In this document: positions 53,374 to 63,957 of the stretch, piece by piece | How positions within the stretch are numbered: position 1 is the first letter of the stretch | Layout of the letters: each line of letters starts with the position of its first letter | Origin: Macrosoma leucophasiata | Lineage: Eukaryota > Arthropoda > Insecta > Lepidoptera > Hedylidae | NCBI GenBank assembly: GCA_036365455.1 | Contig: JAWQUS010000004.1 | Location: 1,681,501 to 1,745,500, forward strand | Length of the DNA: 64,000 nucleotides | Direction of reading: 5' to 3' | Program-made: the position numbers and the translations under genes | Notes under the pieces: model-generated | Database searches by the model: none | What the model saw: the letters and a program-made list of their open reading frames with translations, nothing else | Told to the model about the DNA's origin: nothing

Positions 53374-53426
53374 ATATTAGGTAATGCGGTGGTGCTTACT
53401 CTCGCGAGCTCCATCACTGGAACTCA
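53374..53426 (-). repeat. Family A 5' scrap fused to F
   Basis: TATTAGGTAATGCGGTGGTG to CATCACTGGAACTCA, joined to the F end with no gap. Confidence 0.75.
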
Positions 53427-53873
53427 TAATTTTATGTGATTTTATCCTGTTTTAAACACACATCCCAAACATACTCGTAAGATTGGAATGAACGAGAAAG
53501 TTATTTTGATCAACACTTCTGAACTTCGCAGAAAGTATAATGGTGTATGTGGTACCAGATAATCGGTGTGGGCGTTCCGAACCGCCCGAAGGAGGACAAT
53601 GGATTTTATCGTGAAGATTAATTTAAAAATTCGATCCCAAACACGGGGCATTCAACATTCTGACCCCATAATTTAAGATGTACGCAAGGAAAAGAAATGA
53701 AGCTTTGGACAAAAATAAACCAGAGGCCGTATTATGTAACTCGGTGGCCATCAATTTGAAAGGTACTCTAGAGTAACATTGCTGTTTTCCCTAAATTATG
53801 TTAATCCTCACATTACGTCAAAGCAGCAATGTACGCCCTCAAGAAGCTAGAAGTCGAATTATTAACACATATT
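53427..53873. other. Unassigned spacer
   Basis: Nothing recognised. Confidence 0.35.
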
Positions 53874-54450
53874 TTTAGTAATGAAAGTGGCAAACAAGCT
53901 TGCAGTTCACATTGATGTTAAGTGATGACTGCGCTTCACAGATACCTACACAAAAACCAGATGCAGTCAAAATGCAGATGCGTTGCCAACCTTGCTATCT
54001 TAGTTGTGCGATAGTTATTGCGGATCCATACAATACGAACACAATAGTGCTGAACACTACCATTTGGTGGCAGATAGATTAGATAATGCGGTAGTGCCAA
54101 CGCCCTTTTTTTTTTTTTTTTTTTTAATGTAATGGAAGTGGTAAACAAGCATGCAGTTCACATTGATGTTAAGTGATGACTGCAGCCTATAGACACCCAC
54201 ACAAAGACCAAGGTCAAAATGCAGATGCGTTACCACTCCTGAGGCCTAAGGTCTTATGCCTCTGTGCCGGAAATTACAGGGCCGTACATTACCACCTGAC
54301 CGGAACACGATAGTGTTGAACACTACCATTTAGCGGCAAGTATATTAGGTAATGCGGTGGTGCCTACGCCCGCGAGCTCCGTCACTGGAGCCCTACCACC
54401 AGTAAGAAAGCCCTCGAGCTACTACAGTTGGAATACTCCACTAGTGACAC
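53874..54450 (-). repeat. Family A old copy split by a young A copy
   Basis: GTAATGAAAGTGGCAAACAAGC to GGTAGTGCCAACGCCC (54105), then a complete young A, then GCCCTCGAGCTACTACAGTTGGAATACTCCACTAGT completing the old copy. Confidence 0.85.
54106..54403 (-). repeat. Family A, youngest-looking full-length copy
   Basis: A 20 bp T-run, AATGTAATGGAAGTGGTAAA to CTGGAGCCCTACCACCAGT. The long pure tail and low divergence suggest recent insertion. Confidence 0.93.
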
Positions 54451-54783
54451 ATTTCAACTGGATCAATTTTGGCATCGATTTTTGCAATGATTAATTTACT
54501 AGACAAATTAGACAATTGAAGATTATTTTTAAACATTGGGTAACGGGCGAGATGTTTTTTCTTGGACACTAGAATCCCAGCTTCATCTCAAACTTAGTTT
54601 TATTAATAATAAAATAGATTCTTGAATTCGGTTGCAACTATTTAAAAAAACAACGAAATGGTTGGCGTCTCGTTAAAAATGACCGTCATTAGGAAGGATT
54701 TCAAACGAACCGATTCCAGTAAAACAGGCGCAGGCGCATTAGTGGAGGGAGGGGTTAGGGTTGTCAACAGTAAAAAAATATAT
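54451..54783. other. Unassigned spacer
   Basis: Nothing recognised. Confidence 0.35.
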
Positions 54784-54895
54784 GTATGTATGTATCTTCC
54801 CGCCGTGTCCTTCACGGGGTAGGCAGAGAGTGTGGAGCGCCAGATATCCCGGTCCTGACATACCTCCCGTGCTTCTTCTACCTTCATCATTTTCA
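54784..54895 (-). mobile_element. LINE D 3' end, short
   Basis: TATGTATGTATCTTCCCGCC, GGGGTAGGCAGAGAGTGTGG, CCCGGTCCTGACATACCTCCCGTGC. It joins an A fragment at CATCATTTT. Confidence 0.82.
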
Positions 54896-54955
54896 TGTGA
54901 TGGAAGTGGCAAACAAGCATGCAGTTCACATTGATGTTAAGTGATGGCTGCAGCC
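54896..54955 (-). repeat. Family A 3' scrap
   Basis: CATGTGATGGAAGTGGCAAACAAGC to GGCTGCAGCC, then CAGCAGCAGCAG. Confidence 0.8.
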
Positions 54956-55107
54956 AGCAGCAGCAGATGTAATACCGATCTAATAAATATTTGGACGATA
55001 ATGGCCATGACTAAATTTGCTTTAAAACTGACCCGACTGAAAAAAATATAATTCGAAACGAATATCATGGACCTTATACATGTACATCGTTTTAAAGAAT
55101 ACCTAAT

Positions 55108-55302
55108 AAATAAATACGCTTACACTCACAGCCCTAGGTATAAACCGGTGTCGTGGGTGCCGTTGTACACGCAACACATGCACAAACACCGAGACCCGAA
55201 ACAAATACAAATATATGTCCTGGTGCGAGGATCAAACCCGCGACCCTTCAAATCAAAACGGTCGTCTCACACCGTTGTTCTAACCCGCTTCGTCCCTTTT
55301 TT
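55108..55302 (-). repeat. Family E SINE
   Basis: CGCTTACACTCACAGCCC, GTGTCGTGGGTGCCGTTGTA, CGAGACCCGAAACAAATAC, then reversed head AGGATCAAACCCGCGACCCTTC...CTAACCCGCTTCGTC. Confidence 0.85.
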
Positions 55303-55738
55303 AAAAGTTTTGAAATGTTTTATCTATTTTTAATCTGCTGACAAATCGTTGACAACCCTACAGAGGGTACAAGCAGTCATTTCGCCCCCAATACATTTGC
55401 CGTGCATGATTTCTATGAATTCCTGATTAGAATACACCACGACGAATACTGCACCTTCATTATATACAATAGACACCACTTTCCAATGAAAGCGATCCTG
55501 CCATTATTGATAACAGTAGGAAATTATTATTGGCCTGGTTTCCTAAGTGATTTATACTGCCGCTCTGATACTGAATGAAGAGTATTATTCTATTACAACT
55601 CTCTTTGAACTGTTTGTATCGAAGGAAGTCAAACTACCATATTCATAATTTAAATGTAAGGATATGTTTTGTATAAAGGCAGGTTTCTCTTTAGAATAGA
55701 GAAAAGTCAGGTACGCATGGGGAGTGAACACTATGGGT
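55303..55738. other. Unassigned spacer
   Basis: Nothing recognised. Confidence 0.35.
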
Positions 55739-55829
55739 CAGATTCACAGACCGCACGATTAGAATTGTCAACTGACAATTCTAAGCAAACTTCGCTGAAA
55801 GTAAACTCGTAGTGCGGTCTTTGAATTTC
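55739..55829. mobile_element. Tiny inverted-repeat element with palindrome
   Basis: Ends TTCACAGACCGCAC and GTGCGGTCTTTGAA are inverted. The 26 bp palindrome TTAGAATTGTCAACTGACAA... lies inside (55759-55784). GTGCGGTTTGTGAAT at 18778 is a related end. Confidence 0.65.
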
Positions 55830-56032
55830 GCGCTATGTGGTGGCAATAAAAGCTATATTTGACTGATTTTTGGAAGACTGGAGGATTTCCTGACGTAACT
55901 AAAGAATTGCATCGGACTCGGAGTTTAGAAGTTGAACATAACCATTGTTTAACTACGTAGAATAGAAGAAAAAAATAAGCAACCGCAAAACTAGAATATC
56001 TGAAAATTCTAGCTAAGGGCTCCAGTAGCATC

Positions 56033-56142
56033 CATAGAGCAACTCGGCCCACCAGTCGCGGCCGACCGGAGGGAGGTAGCCATAGCGTTTATAACCGATA
56101 CAAAGCAGTCTGTCAATTTTTGCGGGGGGAAATACGTGTGAA
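56033..56142 (-). mobile_element. Family B MITE, one half only
   Basis: CATAGAGCAACTCGGCCCAC, GAGGTAGCCATAGCG, GCGGGGGGAAATACGTGTG. The other end is lost. Confidence 0.85.
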
Positions 56143-56363
56143 ACCAATAATAAAAGCATCTATAAAACGCTGTCGTGGATTCGTTTTCAGTTGCAACTCA
56201 AACATGATTTTTTCTTAGTTCCAACGTCTCGCGTGAGACGTTCGAACGGCTTGGCGTGTTTCGTTGCAACTAGCGACGGCTCACGTGAGGTGTTGGGAAT
56301 ATGGGTGATAATTGAGTTAAAACCCAATGGTCGGTTTTGGTGACCCAATGGTGATTACCCATC

Positions 56364-56420
56364 TCTACCCCTGAGACCTTAGGTGTTATGTTTCTGTGTT
56401 AGGAATTACGGGGCCATTCG
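56364..56420 (-). repeat. Family A scrap
   Basis: CCCCTGAGACCTTAGGTGTTATGTTTCTGTGTTAGGAATTACGGGGCC. Confidence 0.6.
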
Positions 56421-56751
56421 AATAGCCATGGAGATTAGTTAGTAAGGATATCACAGAAATAGCCACCAAATACCGATACGCGGCGTATTCCAGACGGTAC
56501 CGTGGTCAAGTCTATTTCTAATTAATCTAACCTACTGTCTATTTTTGCATACAATGCATCTGCCAACTTTCACAGCGGGCGGGCCATTCGTCATATAGCG
56601 ATGGCGATAGGAGATATCGGATCGCGTGGTTTTTGTTGGTGTGACCTTGATAGGACTGGCTCCGATGATGAGTTATGGTTGAGGTGTGGTTATTTACAGG
56701 CGGTTAGAGGCTTTTAGAAGTTGGTGCGCTGGTAGAAATATAATTTTTTGA

Positions 56752-56998
56752 AGTTACGAAGGTGGCAAACAATCATGCAGTTCAAAAAGATGTTAAGTGA
56801 TAACTGCAGCCTATCCCACACAAAAATCAGAGGTCAAAATGCAGATGCGTTTGCATTGCAGGACACCCCTGAGACCTAAGTTGTTATGTCTCTATGGTAG
56901 TTATTAGAGGACGATACATTACCGTCTAACCGGAATACGATAGTGCTGTACATAACCATTTTGCGATAGTTAGATTAGGTAATGTGGTCGTGCCTACA
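56752..56998 (-). repeat. Family A, older copy lacking the 5' end
   Basis: AAGGTGGCAAACAATCATGCAG to GATTAGGTAATGTGGTCGTGCCTAC. It has GGTAGTTATTAGAGGACG (old type). Confidence 0.8.
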
Positions 56999-57470
56999 AT
57001 GGCAGTGTTCAGCGCTATTGTATTCCGTTCAGGGTTGCGAACGCCTATCGACATTGCTGTCGCCATTGTCATCGCTGTCAAATTTTTAAGTCGATTTTTA
57101 CTTTAACTAAATAGCAATAATCGAAATAACCTACTATTATCGCTTGTTTATCACCTACGAAAGCGAGAACATCAATCAGATTATCTTCAATGCTTTCAAA
57201 GCAGCTACAAATCGACATGAAAATTTGACAATGACAACAAATACACACAAATAGACAATGCCAACAGCAATTTCAATAGGCGGTCGCACCCCAGGTGGCA
57301 ATGTACGGCTCTTTAATCTGTGCCACAGAGGCATAATAACCGAGGCCTCAGGAGTGGCAATGCATCTACATTGAAATCTCTGGTTTCATGTAGATATTTA
57401 TAGGCTGCAGTAATACTTACCATCAAAATAAACTGTATGCTTGTTGCTTCCCACTTCATGACATAAAAAG
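56996..57470 (+). repeat. Family A old copy split by an inverted-repeat insert
   Basis: ATGGCAGTGTTCAGCGCTATTGTATTCCGTTCA, the insert, then AGGTGGCAATGTACGGCTC to CTTCATGACATAAAAAGG. It lies head to head with the preceding A copy. Confidence 0.82.
57034..57293. mobile_element. MITE with GGGTTGCGA/TCGCACCCC ends
   Basis: The left end GGGTTGCGAACGCCTATCGA, CATTGCTGTCGCCATTGTCA and the right end (reversed) GGGGTGCGACCGCCTATTGA, AATTGCTGTTGGCATTGTC are inverted copies of about 40 bp. 260 bp, non-coding. The target duplication is not clear. Confidence 0.75.
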
Positions 57471-57479
57471 GCTACTACT

Positions 57480-57545
57480 ATTTTAAAACTTATCCACCAT
57501 CAATATAAACTGCTTGTTTGTTAGTCTCATGACATAAAAACATAG
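57480..57545 (+). repeat. Family A tail scrap
   Basis: TCCACCATCAATATAAACTG, CTTGTTTGTTAGTCTCATGACATAAAAA repeats the A 3' tail a second time directly after the previous copy. Confidence 0.6.
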
Positions 57546-57819
57546 CAGTATCGACGACAAATAAAGAAAGTCGACTCGGTACAACACATCACGCTACATA
57601 TGCAAATGAATGTAAACACATAACAGTGGCAATATGGCATGTCAGCATTTGCATACATATAATTCCCTTTTATCTCACATAAAAATACCAATAACGTTGC
57701 CACACTTTCTCCCGCAAATGTCACATTTTACATACAATTAAATGGTAATTTTTCAACGTGGCTCGCTCCCGTGTCATGTTGTTTCGTGACTTGGGAAGTG
57801 AGAACAGAGTTGTTGAATA

Positions 57820-58015
57820 AAATTTTACTACTGAGGTGAAGATGCTCTGAGATCACGAGTTCGATTATCGAGTAAGTATTTATAGGATTTTTCCATTGCT
57901 TGGATCGCCCTCGCAACTTCTTAGTGCCTGGTGAATGTTTTTTTTTAATAAAATGCACTTACACTCACAGCTCCTCACTAGGTATGAATCTGAATTGTAG
58001 GAGCCGCTGTAGTAA
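57820..58015 (-). repeat. tRNA-like scrap and family E fragment
   Basis: 57850-57870 has GATCACGAGTTCGATTATCGAG, a B-box-like word followed by ATTTATAGGATTTTTCC. 57947-58015 reads CACTTACACTCACAGC...CCGCTGTA, the reversed E body. Confidence 0.45.
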
Positions 58016-58084
58016 GTTCAATAAAGCAAGATGGGCAGCTGCGGCCTGCGATAAAAGAACCGCCACTGCGGTGGTCAATCCGCA

Positions 58085-58165
58085 TGCCAAGCGTGGCATA
58101 TCCCTCTTACGGGGAAGCTTTGGTCCAGCAGTTGATATATTTCAGCTGAAATGATGTACGGGGAT
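58085..58165 (+). repeat. LINE end, family G-like
   Basis: GCCAAGCGTGGCATATCCCTCTTACGGGGAAGCTTTGGTCCAGCAG, TTTCAGCTGAAATGATGTACGG. Confidence 0.65.
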
Positions 58166-58279
58166 CGAAAACGTGAACCCCGTTACAAACGGTCGACACA
58201 CACTGCTGCACCAACAGGCTCGTCAAACTAATTGCTTGGCTCGTCAGAATTCACGAACTACACTCATGGCAATCCTGGA

Positions 58280-58632
58280 TACGTCCCACTGCTGGGCTCG
58301 AGTCTCTCCCCTTCTTGGGAGGAAGGAGGCCTGGAGTAAACTCCACCACGCTGCTCCAATGCGGGTTGGTGGAGTTATCTCCACGGGTTAGTGGCCAACC
58401 CGCTGTCGGATGTTTTTAAACCGCCCATAAGACCTGCGACAAGGTTGAACGACTGCTATCTATCTATCGATAGCAACCGAGACCGACGGCTTAACGTGCT
58501 CTCCGATGCACGAAAACGCGCATTTTAATTTACCACTAGCGGTCACACATCACACACCCGACCGCGCCCAAATCGCTTTACCGAGCAGATCGCTGCCGAT
58601 CTACACCAGCCGTGGGGATATGCGCGCTTCAA
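58280..58632 (-). repeat. LINE 3' end (family F), longest minus copy
   Basis: TACGTCCCACTGCTGGGCTC through CGAGACCGACGGCTTAACGTG to GATCTACACCAGCCGTGGGG and GCGCGCTTCA. Confidence 0.87.
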
Positions 58633-59131
58633 CAATTATCAGATTTACAATCTAGGTATACAATTAATTCACGGTTTATTTACACTATTAATAATTAATA
58701 TCAATCACGCGAACCCGTTGACATTAAAATTAAATAGATACGATCATTAATAATTAAATTCAAACCAACTTGAAAGTCGCAACTGTAGCAAGGTCGTAGA
58801 GTCAGCACAAAAAGTATACGCACAGTTAAAGCACTATCCGTTTATTCAAAATCAATGAAATATAGCCTTTATTGCAACTGAATAAAGTGTCCACGTGGTC
58901 AAACCGCCGGTTCCCTGAGAGTGACTTATAATCAAGTTACATAAAAAATGTTATGCCCTTGAATGAAGCTTGTATTGTTCCTTAAGTACTTACTTTATTG
59001 GATTATATAGATTGCACAATACTGGCATATTGTTCTGTATGGAATTATTTCACATTGATGTGCTGATTTTGGGTGTTCATTTAAAGTTTTAAGTTGAACT
59101 CTATCTCTTTAATTAATTGTTTGTTTCTCAT
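58633..59131. other. Unassigned spacer
   Basis: Nothing recognised. Confidence 0.35.
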
Positions 59132-59208
59132 AACTGGTGGTAGAGTCCAGTACTAGAGCTCGAGGGCGTAGGCACCACCGTATTACTTAAAACCTTCTGC
59201 CGCTAAAT
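59132..59208 (+). repeat. Family A 5' fragment
   Basis: ACTGGTGGTAGAGTCCAGTACTAGAGCTCGAGGGCGTAGG to TGCCGCTAAATGGTAATGG. Confidence 0.8.
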
Positions 59209-59280
59209 GGTAATGGTAGCAGGGTAGCAGCGTTCGCAGTTCATGAAATATTTCTAATTAAGTAACTTTTCGTAAGACTA

Positions 59281-59650
59281 ATGAAGCGCGCATGGCCCCG
59301 TGGCTGGTGTAGATCATAAGCGATCTACTCGGTTAAGCTCTACGGGCGCGGTCGGATGAGTGATGGATGACCGCTAGTGGCAAATTAATGCGCGTTTCCG
59401 TGCTTCAGAGGTCACGTTAAGCTGTAGGTCCCGGTTGCCATCGATAGATAGCAGTCGTTTAACCTTGTCGGAAGCCTTATAGGCGGTTTGAAATCATCCG
59501 ACAGCGGGTTGGCCACTAACCCGTATCTCTACCAATCTGCATTGGAGCAGCGTGGTGAAGTAAGCTGCAGTCCTTCCCCCAAAAAAGGAAAGAGATTCGT
59601 GCCCAGCAGTGGGACGTATAATGGGTGGCCATTATTATTATTATTTTTTA
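59281..59650 (+). repeat. LINE 3' end (family F) with ATT tail
   Basis: ATGAAGCGCGCATGGCCCCG, GCTGGTGTAGATCATAAGCG, through GCCCAGCAGTGGGACGTATAATGGG and an ATTATTATTATT tail. Inverted relative to 58280-58632, 650 bp away. Confidence 0.88.
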
Positions 59651-59693
59651 TAATGAAAAGATATATAATATAAGTATATCCGGGGAGGAAAAA

Positions 59694-59748
59694 GACAAAG
59701 GAGAGATTAGCAACACTTTAGCTAAAATACGTTTATGAATAAAGGGGT
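59694..59748 (+). mobile_element. TA MITE (family C), right half
   Basis: GAAAAAGACAAAGGAGAGAT, TTAGCAACACTTTAGCTAAA, CGTTTATGAATAAAGGGGT then TA. Confidence 0.88.
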
Positions 59749-59790
59749 TAGTTTATGTGACGTAGTATTTTTGTGTAGAGTTCTCTCTCA

Positions 59791-59962
59791 GCTCTCAATA
59801 AATATCACATCTAGCCGATGAAAGTGACAATCGCCTAGTTGATCAAAATGGTGAACAAACGTCACATAGGTACGGTGCGAAAGAGATAACGCTCTACAGA
59901 CCCGAAATAAGCCGAGTCACCTTCCTAAGGTCGATATACAATATTTCTTGTTGGATGCTGTA
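59791..59962. mobile_element. Long-TIR MITE (family K), second copy
   Basis: AGGTACGGTGCGAAAGAGATAACGCTCTACAGACCCGAAATAAGCCGA is nearly identical to 27100-27150. The left arm is partly decayed (AATAAATATCACATCTAGCC). Confidence 0.75.
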
Positions 59963-60035
59963 ACACTTCGTGACAATAGGGGGGAAGGGGTCACAAAAGG
60001 CTTATTTTAGATTGACGAATTTTATGGACAGCCTC

Positions 60036-60410
60036 TAAAGTCCCAGGAATGGCAACGCATCTGCATTATGGCCTCTGTTTTTTTGTGTAGATATCTAGGT
60101 GCATAGAGCAACACCCGAGGGGAGTAGCCATATGCAGGCTTTCCCCTCTGTCAAAGTACAAGCCCAAATGGGCCTATACCTGTCGCCTAGATGTTAAAAT
60201 GTGTGCGTGAAATTGTCTCTGTATTTTGTTAAAGTCAAGGTGTGAGTTTCGTAGTAATAGACGATTTTTGTAATGTGCGTGTGTGTCGCACGCAATTTTG
60301 CATCGGTAATAAACGCTATGGCTACTCCCCTCCAGGCCGCCGCGGCCGATGGCCCGTGTTGCTCTATGATAGGGTGCTATTATCACTAACATTTTCATCA
60401 CAAAAAATGT
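60036..60410 (+). repeat. Family A old fragment split by a B MITE
   Basis: CTCTAAAGTCCCAGGAATGG, GTAGATATCTAGGTG, the MITE, then ATAGGGTGCTATTATCACTAAC and TCATCACAAAAAATG. Order as in intact A (GTCTATAGGCTGCAGTCATC). Confidence 0.7.
60102..60368 (+). mobile_element. hAT-like MITE (family B)
   Basis: CATAGAGCAACACCCGAGGGG ... GCCCGTGTTGCTCTATG, 267 bp, with an internal deletion (ATTTCCCCCCGCAAAAAATG missing). Flanks TCTAGGTG and ATAGGGTG are a decayed 8 bp pair. Confidence 0.9.
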
Positions 60411-60671
60411 AGCAATAATACCAATTAGATGTTTACGGACGTTACATTCCGATCACTTAAGAAACAATTACAAGATATTAGCTGGATGACAAATACACAT
60501 TGCCTTGATCTTACGTATCTTGTTCTATTGTGTTTGTATTAGTCAATTTCCTGATACCAATGAACGCGCAATGTACGAAATGCAACCGCATTATATGAAA
60601 ATGTACTTACCTTAGTTTGAATTCTGTGTACGAGCTACCTACTACCTCATTTTTGCTTTATGTAAGTAATG

Positions 60672-61404
60672 CATAGAGCAACACGGGCCGGCGGACTGGA
60701 GCGGAGCAGCCATAGCGTTTATTACCGATGCAAGACAGTCTGATTTTTTTTGCAGGGGGAAATGATGAAATAAAAAAAAAAACTGACTCAATGGCTACAT
60801 CAACATTGTTTTTATGACTTAAAGGATTATATGACACATAAAACAATATTATAATTTATTAATGACTCAATAATTTTACTAAATAAATATATATTATTAT
60901 TATTATCCTAAAGTAATGCTAAATATTTAAATTAAATTATTAAAATCTTCAATAAACTTTATCGCTGTAATAATATCTCAATTAGATGACCACAATTTGC
61001 AATAATAACTTTGACATTAATTAATTATAAATATTCGAATTACAATAATAATATTTTGACATACTATTTAGTTAAGTTTATGGATATTTTACACACCATT
61101 GTAATGGTAGAATGTGATAGTGCTATAATGTTATTACCTCACCATCTGTACCTACATGTACCCACTACATTCTGGTAAATAAATGATTATGATTATGATT
61201 ATGATTATGCGTGCGACACACACCCACACTACAAAAATCGTCTATTACTACGAAACGCACACCTTGATTTTTACAAAATACAGAAACAATTTCACGCACA
61301 CATTTAAACATCTAGGCGACAGGTATAGGCCCACAGGTTTGGGCTTGTACTTTGGCAGAGGGGAAAGCCTGCATATGGCTACTCCCCTCCGGTGTTGCTC
61401 TAAT
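60672..61404 (-). mobile_element. Family B MITE split by a LINE tail
   Basis: CATAGAGCAACACGGGCCGG to GGGGGAAATG (60764), then an insert, then CGTGCGACACACACCCACAC to GGTGTTGCTCTAATG (61404). Confidence 0.88.
60765..61208 (+). mobile_element. LINE 3' UTR with (GATTAT)n tail inside a B MITE
   Basis: 444 bp of AT-rich, non-coding sequence ending CTACATTCTGGTAAATAAATGATTATGATTATGATTATG. A GGTAAATAAATGATTAT ending is usual, from memory, for CR1/Jockey-type lepidopteran LINE 3' ends. 5'-truncated. ATG at both junctions may be a target duplication or chance. Confidence 0.75.
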
Positions 61405-61434
61405 GTATGCCGGTTGCATTGATATACAAATTTG

Positions 61435-61715
61435 TTTTTTTATGTAATAAAAGTGGCAAACAAGCATGCAGTTCACATTGATGTTAAGTGATGACTGCAG
61501 CCTATAGACACCCACATAAAGACCAAGGTCAAAATGCAGATGCGTTACTGCTGAGGCCTAAGGTTTTATGCCTCTGTGTCGGAAATTACAGGGCCGTACA
61601 TTACCACCTGACCGGAACACGATAGTGCTGAACATTACCATTTAGCGGCAAGTATATTAGGTAATGCGGTGGTGCCTACGCCCGCGAGCTCCGTCACTAG
61701 AGCTCTACCACCAGT
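61435..61715 (-). repeat. Family A, full-length young copy
   Basis: T-run, ATGTAATAAAAGTGGCAAAC to CTAGAGCTCTACCACCAGT. Confidence 0.92.
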
Positions 61716-61977
61716 AAAAGTATGTTTATTATTATGGGGTTTTAGAGTCTGCATATGCAATATATGCAACAAGCTAGGTGACGCGAACAACGTCTATAGC
61801 TGGATAAAGGCCGGTCCGGTCACACCGAACGGTCCTGAGTCCTGGGTCCGCCGTCATCCAGCGATTGCTCGTAACTTTCACCAAAATATACGTACGATTC
61901 AAGTATTTTAACAGCTAGAATCAGTTTTGTATTTGCTGTCCCTCACCCAGTCCTGTTTCTTAGCTCCCATATTTAGA

Positions 61978-62165
61978 ACTAGCTGTGCCCGCGACTTCGC
62001 CCGCGTTAGAATTTTTGATTATTCAGTACCTGGACGAAGTCGGAGGCGCAGCTAGTATAAATGTAGCCTAAATTACTCCTTATTACATCAGCTATCAAAA
62101 TTGGTCCAGCCGTTCCCAAGATTAGCCCCGGCAAACAGACAGACATACAAAAATTGTAAAAAATG
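61978..62165 (+). repeat. Family R repeat, intact copy
   Basis: ACTAGCTGTGCCCGCGACTTCGCCCGCG, TAGTATAAATGTAGCCTAAA, TTACATCAGCTATC, GGTCCAGCCGTTCCCAAGATTAGCCCCGGCAAACAGACAGACATAC. Pairs with 12929-13121 in the other orientation. Confidence 0.82.
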
Positions 62166-62250
62166 TTTATATTTAGTAAAAAGCGGTTATTTTTATATTT
62201 AAAACAGGCACTCCAATTTCATTTATTTGTATAAATACTTGTTTTTAACT

Positions 62251-62304
62251 TTTTTTACAAACTTTATAACTAATGTGCACATTAGTTACAAAGTTTGCAA
62301 AAAA
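62251..62304. repeat. 27 bp loopless palindrome
   Basis: Left arm 62251-62277 and right arm 62278-62304 match with two mismatches around the centre GTGCAC. Confidence 0.85.
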
Positions 62305-63643
62305 GGTTTGAAATTTACCGCAACACAAAATTTCGTCTAATTGCGATCTAGGTGTTTCGAAACTAAATAAAAAGATAATTCAAATGCATAAAATTGTTAT
62401 GTACACCATTCATTTAATTTACAAGATAAACCTAAAATGGGTACGCAAATTAAGGCAAGACCACTATTTCACAATGGTAAAAAGAATTATCGCCATGTCA
62501 AGGTGAAATTAGAATAGACCGGTGTATTTCGCAAAAATCGGTGAAAAAATCGATAACGTGACTGGTTGCTACAACATTCTGAATTGTTTTTGGGACCGAA
62601 TATAATTTGTTTGGTCAATTACTTACTCTTTACCCAATACATTGTCCTTGGTCGGGTGCTTTTCAAGGGTTATGCCTTACAAAGAACCCTTATAATTTCG
62701 CCACGTCCGTCCGTCTGTCCACAGCCATGGACGTACACTATTAACTAGTGCTTAAAAGTTCTAAATTGGCATGAATAGGTATACATATTAGCTATGCGAA
62801 GAAAGTACGACATTAAAAACTTGAAAAAAAAATCCATCACCACCACCACCACGACAGTTGTCATTGGGTGCCTAAATAAGCGGACGCAATTCTTGTCACG
62901 TGTCTGTCTTACGCATTTTCGATCAGGGTCGCGTATTCTGACGCGAGTTTAACATTTTTTTAACAAAAAGTGCAAGACACCGCTAATGAAGTATACACTT
63001 CAAAAATCAAGTGACTGGTGGAGTTTTACACGCTTATCTGCACTCAATAGAAATTCACCCTTAATTCCTCAGCTCCAAATACGCATATTAAACAAAAATA
63101 AAATCATAAAACCTCGATACCGTATCCCGGTTAAGTACAATTGCGTCCAATAAACAATTACAAATCGATGTCATTTGCACGTTATCTGCTGTACAGTTTG
63201 TTATGCGATAAGAGCGTAATGTTATGCTAACCCAATTCCCACAGATATATCGATCAGCTGTTACCTCATTGTTCTTGTGCGTAATCACCCAAGTGACATA
63301 AAAATCAACAATCTTGTCACACTACTAGGGCGGCTTAATGAAAGGCGATTCGCAGTGCACCGCATCGCACACCGTAGCCGCACCGCGGGCACTCCGACAA
63401 AATTCCATACAAACGCTTAATTTGGTATCTATTATACAGACATAAATAAGTGACGTGTATTTACACGTGCACCTCTGTGCGTAGCACGTAGAAAATACCA
63501 ACCGTCGCCCATAAGAGGGGAAGGGGTTTAGTGATGCGGGGAAATCGAGCGGGACGTCGAAGTGTCCATTCTATACGCAGTATTATTACATATTCTCTGC
63601 CGTAGCCAAGGAGTACGTGTTCTTATGTCCCATCCAGACTAAT
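62305..63643. other. Unassigned spacer
   Basis: Contains a short CCA run (about 62833-62850). ACGCAGTATTATTACATATTCTCTG (63575) repeats 13500-13524. A GC-rich patch near 63340-63400 may be a MITE end. No gene seen. Confidence 0.35.
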
Positions 63644-63730
63644 GGAGATAGAGTTCCAATGCAGAAGCTGGAGGGCGTAGGCACCACCGCATTACCTAAT
63701 CTATCTGTAGTTCTGCACTATCGTGTACCG
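63644..63730 (+). repeat. Family A 5' fragment
   Basis: GGAGATAGAGTTCCAATGCAG, GGGCGTAGGCACCACCGCATTACC, TGCACTATCGTGTACCGG, then a T-run. Confidence 0.75.
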
Positions 63731-63731
63731 G

Positions 63732-63840
63732 ATTTTTTTTATGTTATGAAAGTGGCAAACAAGCATTCAGTTCACATTAATGTTAAGTGATGACTGCAGC
63801 CTATATACACCAACACAATGACCAGAGGTCAAAATGCATA
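63732..63840 (-). repeat. Family A 3' fragment abutting another A
   Basis: A T-run, ATGTTATGAAAGTGGCAAAC to CCAGAGGTCAAAATGCA. Truncated. Confidence 0.82.
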
Positions 63841-63957
63841 TTATACCTATAAACAGCACTTGGCTCCGTCATCACTGTCATCAAGCTGCGTAGTGCGGGG
63901 CAGTGTGCGAATCGCTTAAGGTTAATCGCAGTCCAGTCCAGCCTCTTTACCAATTAT

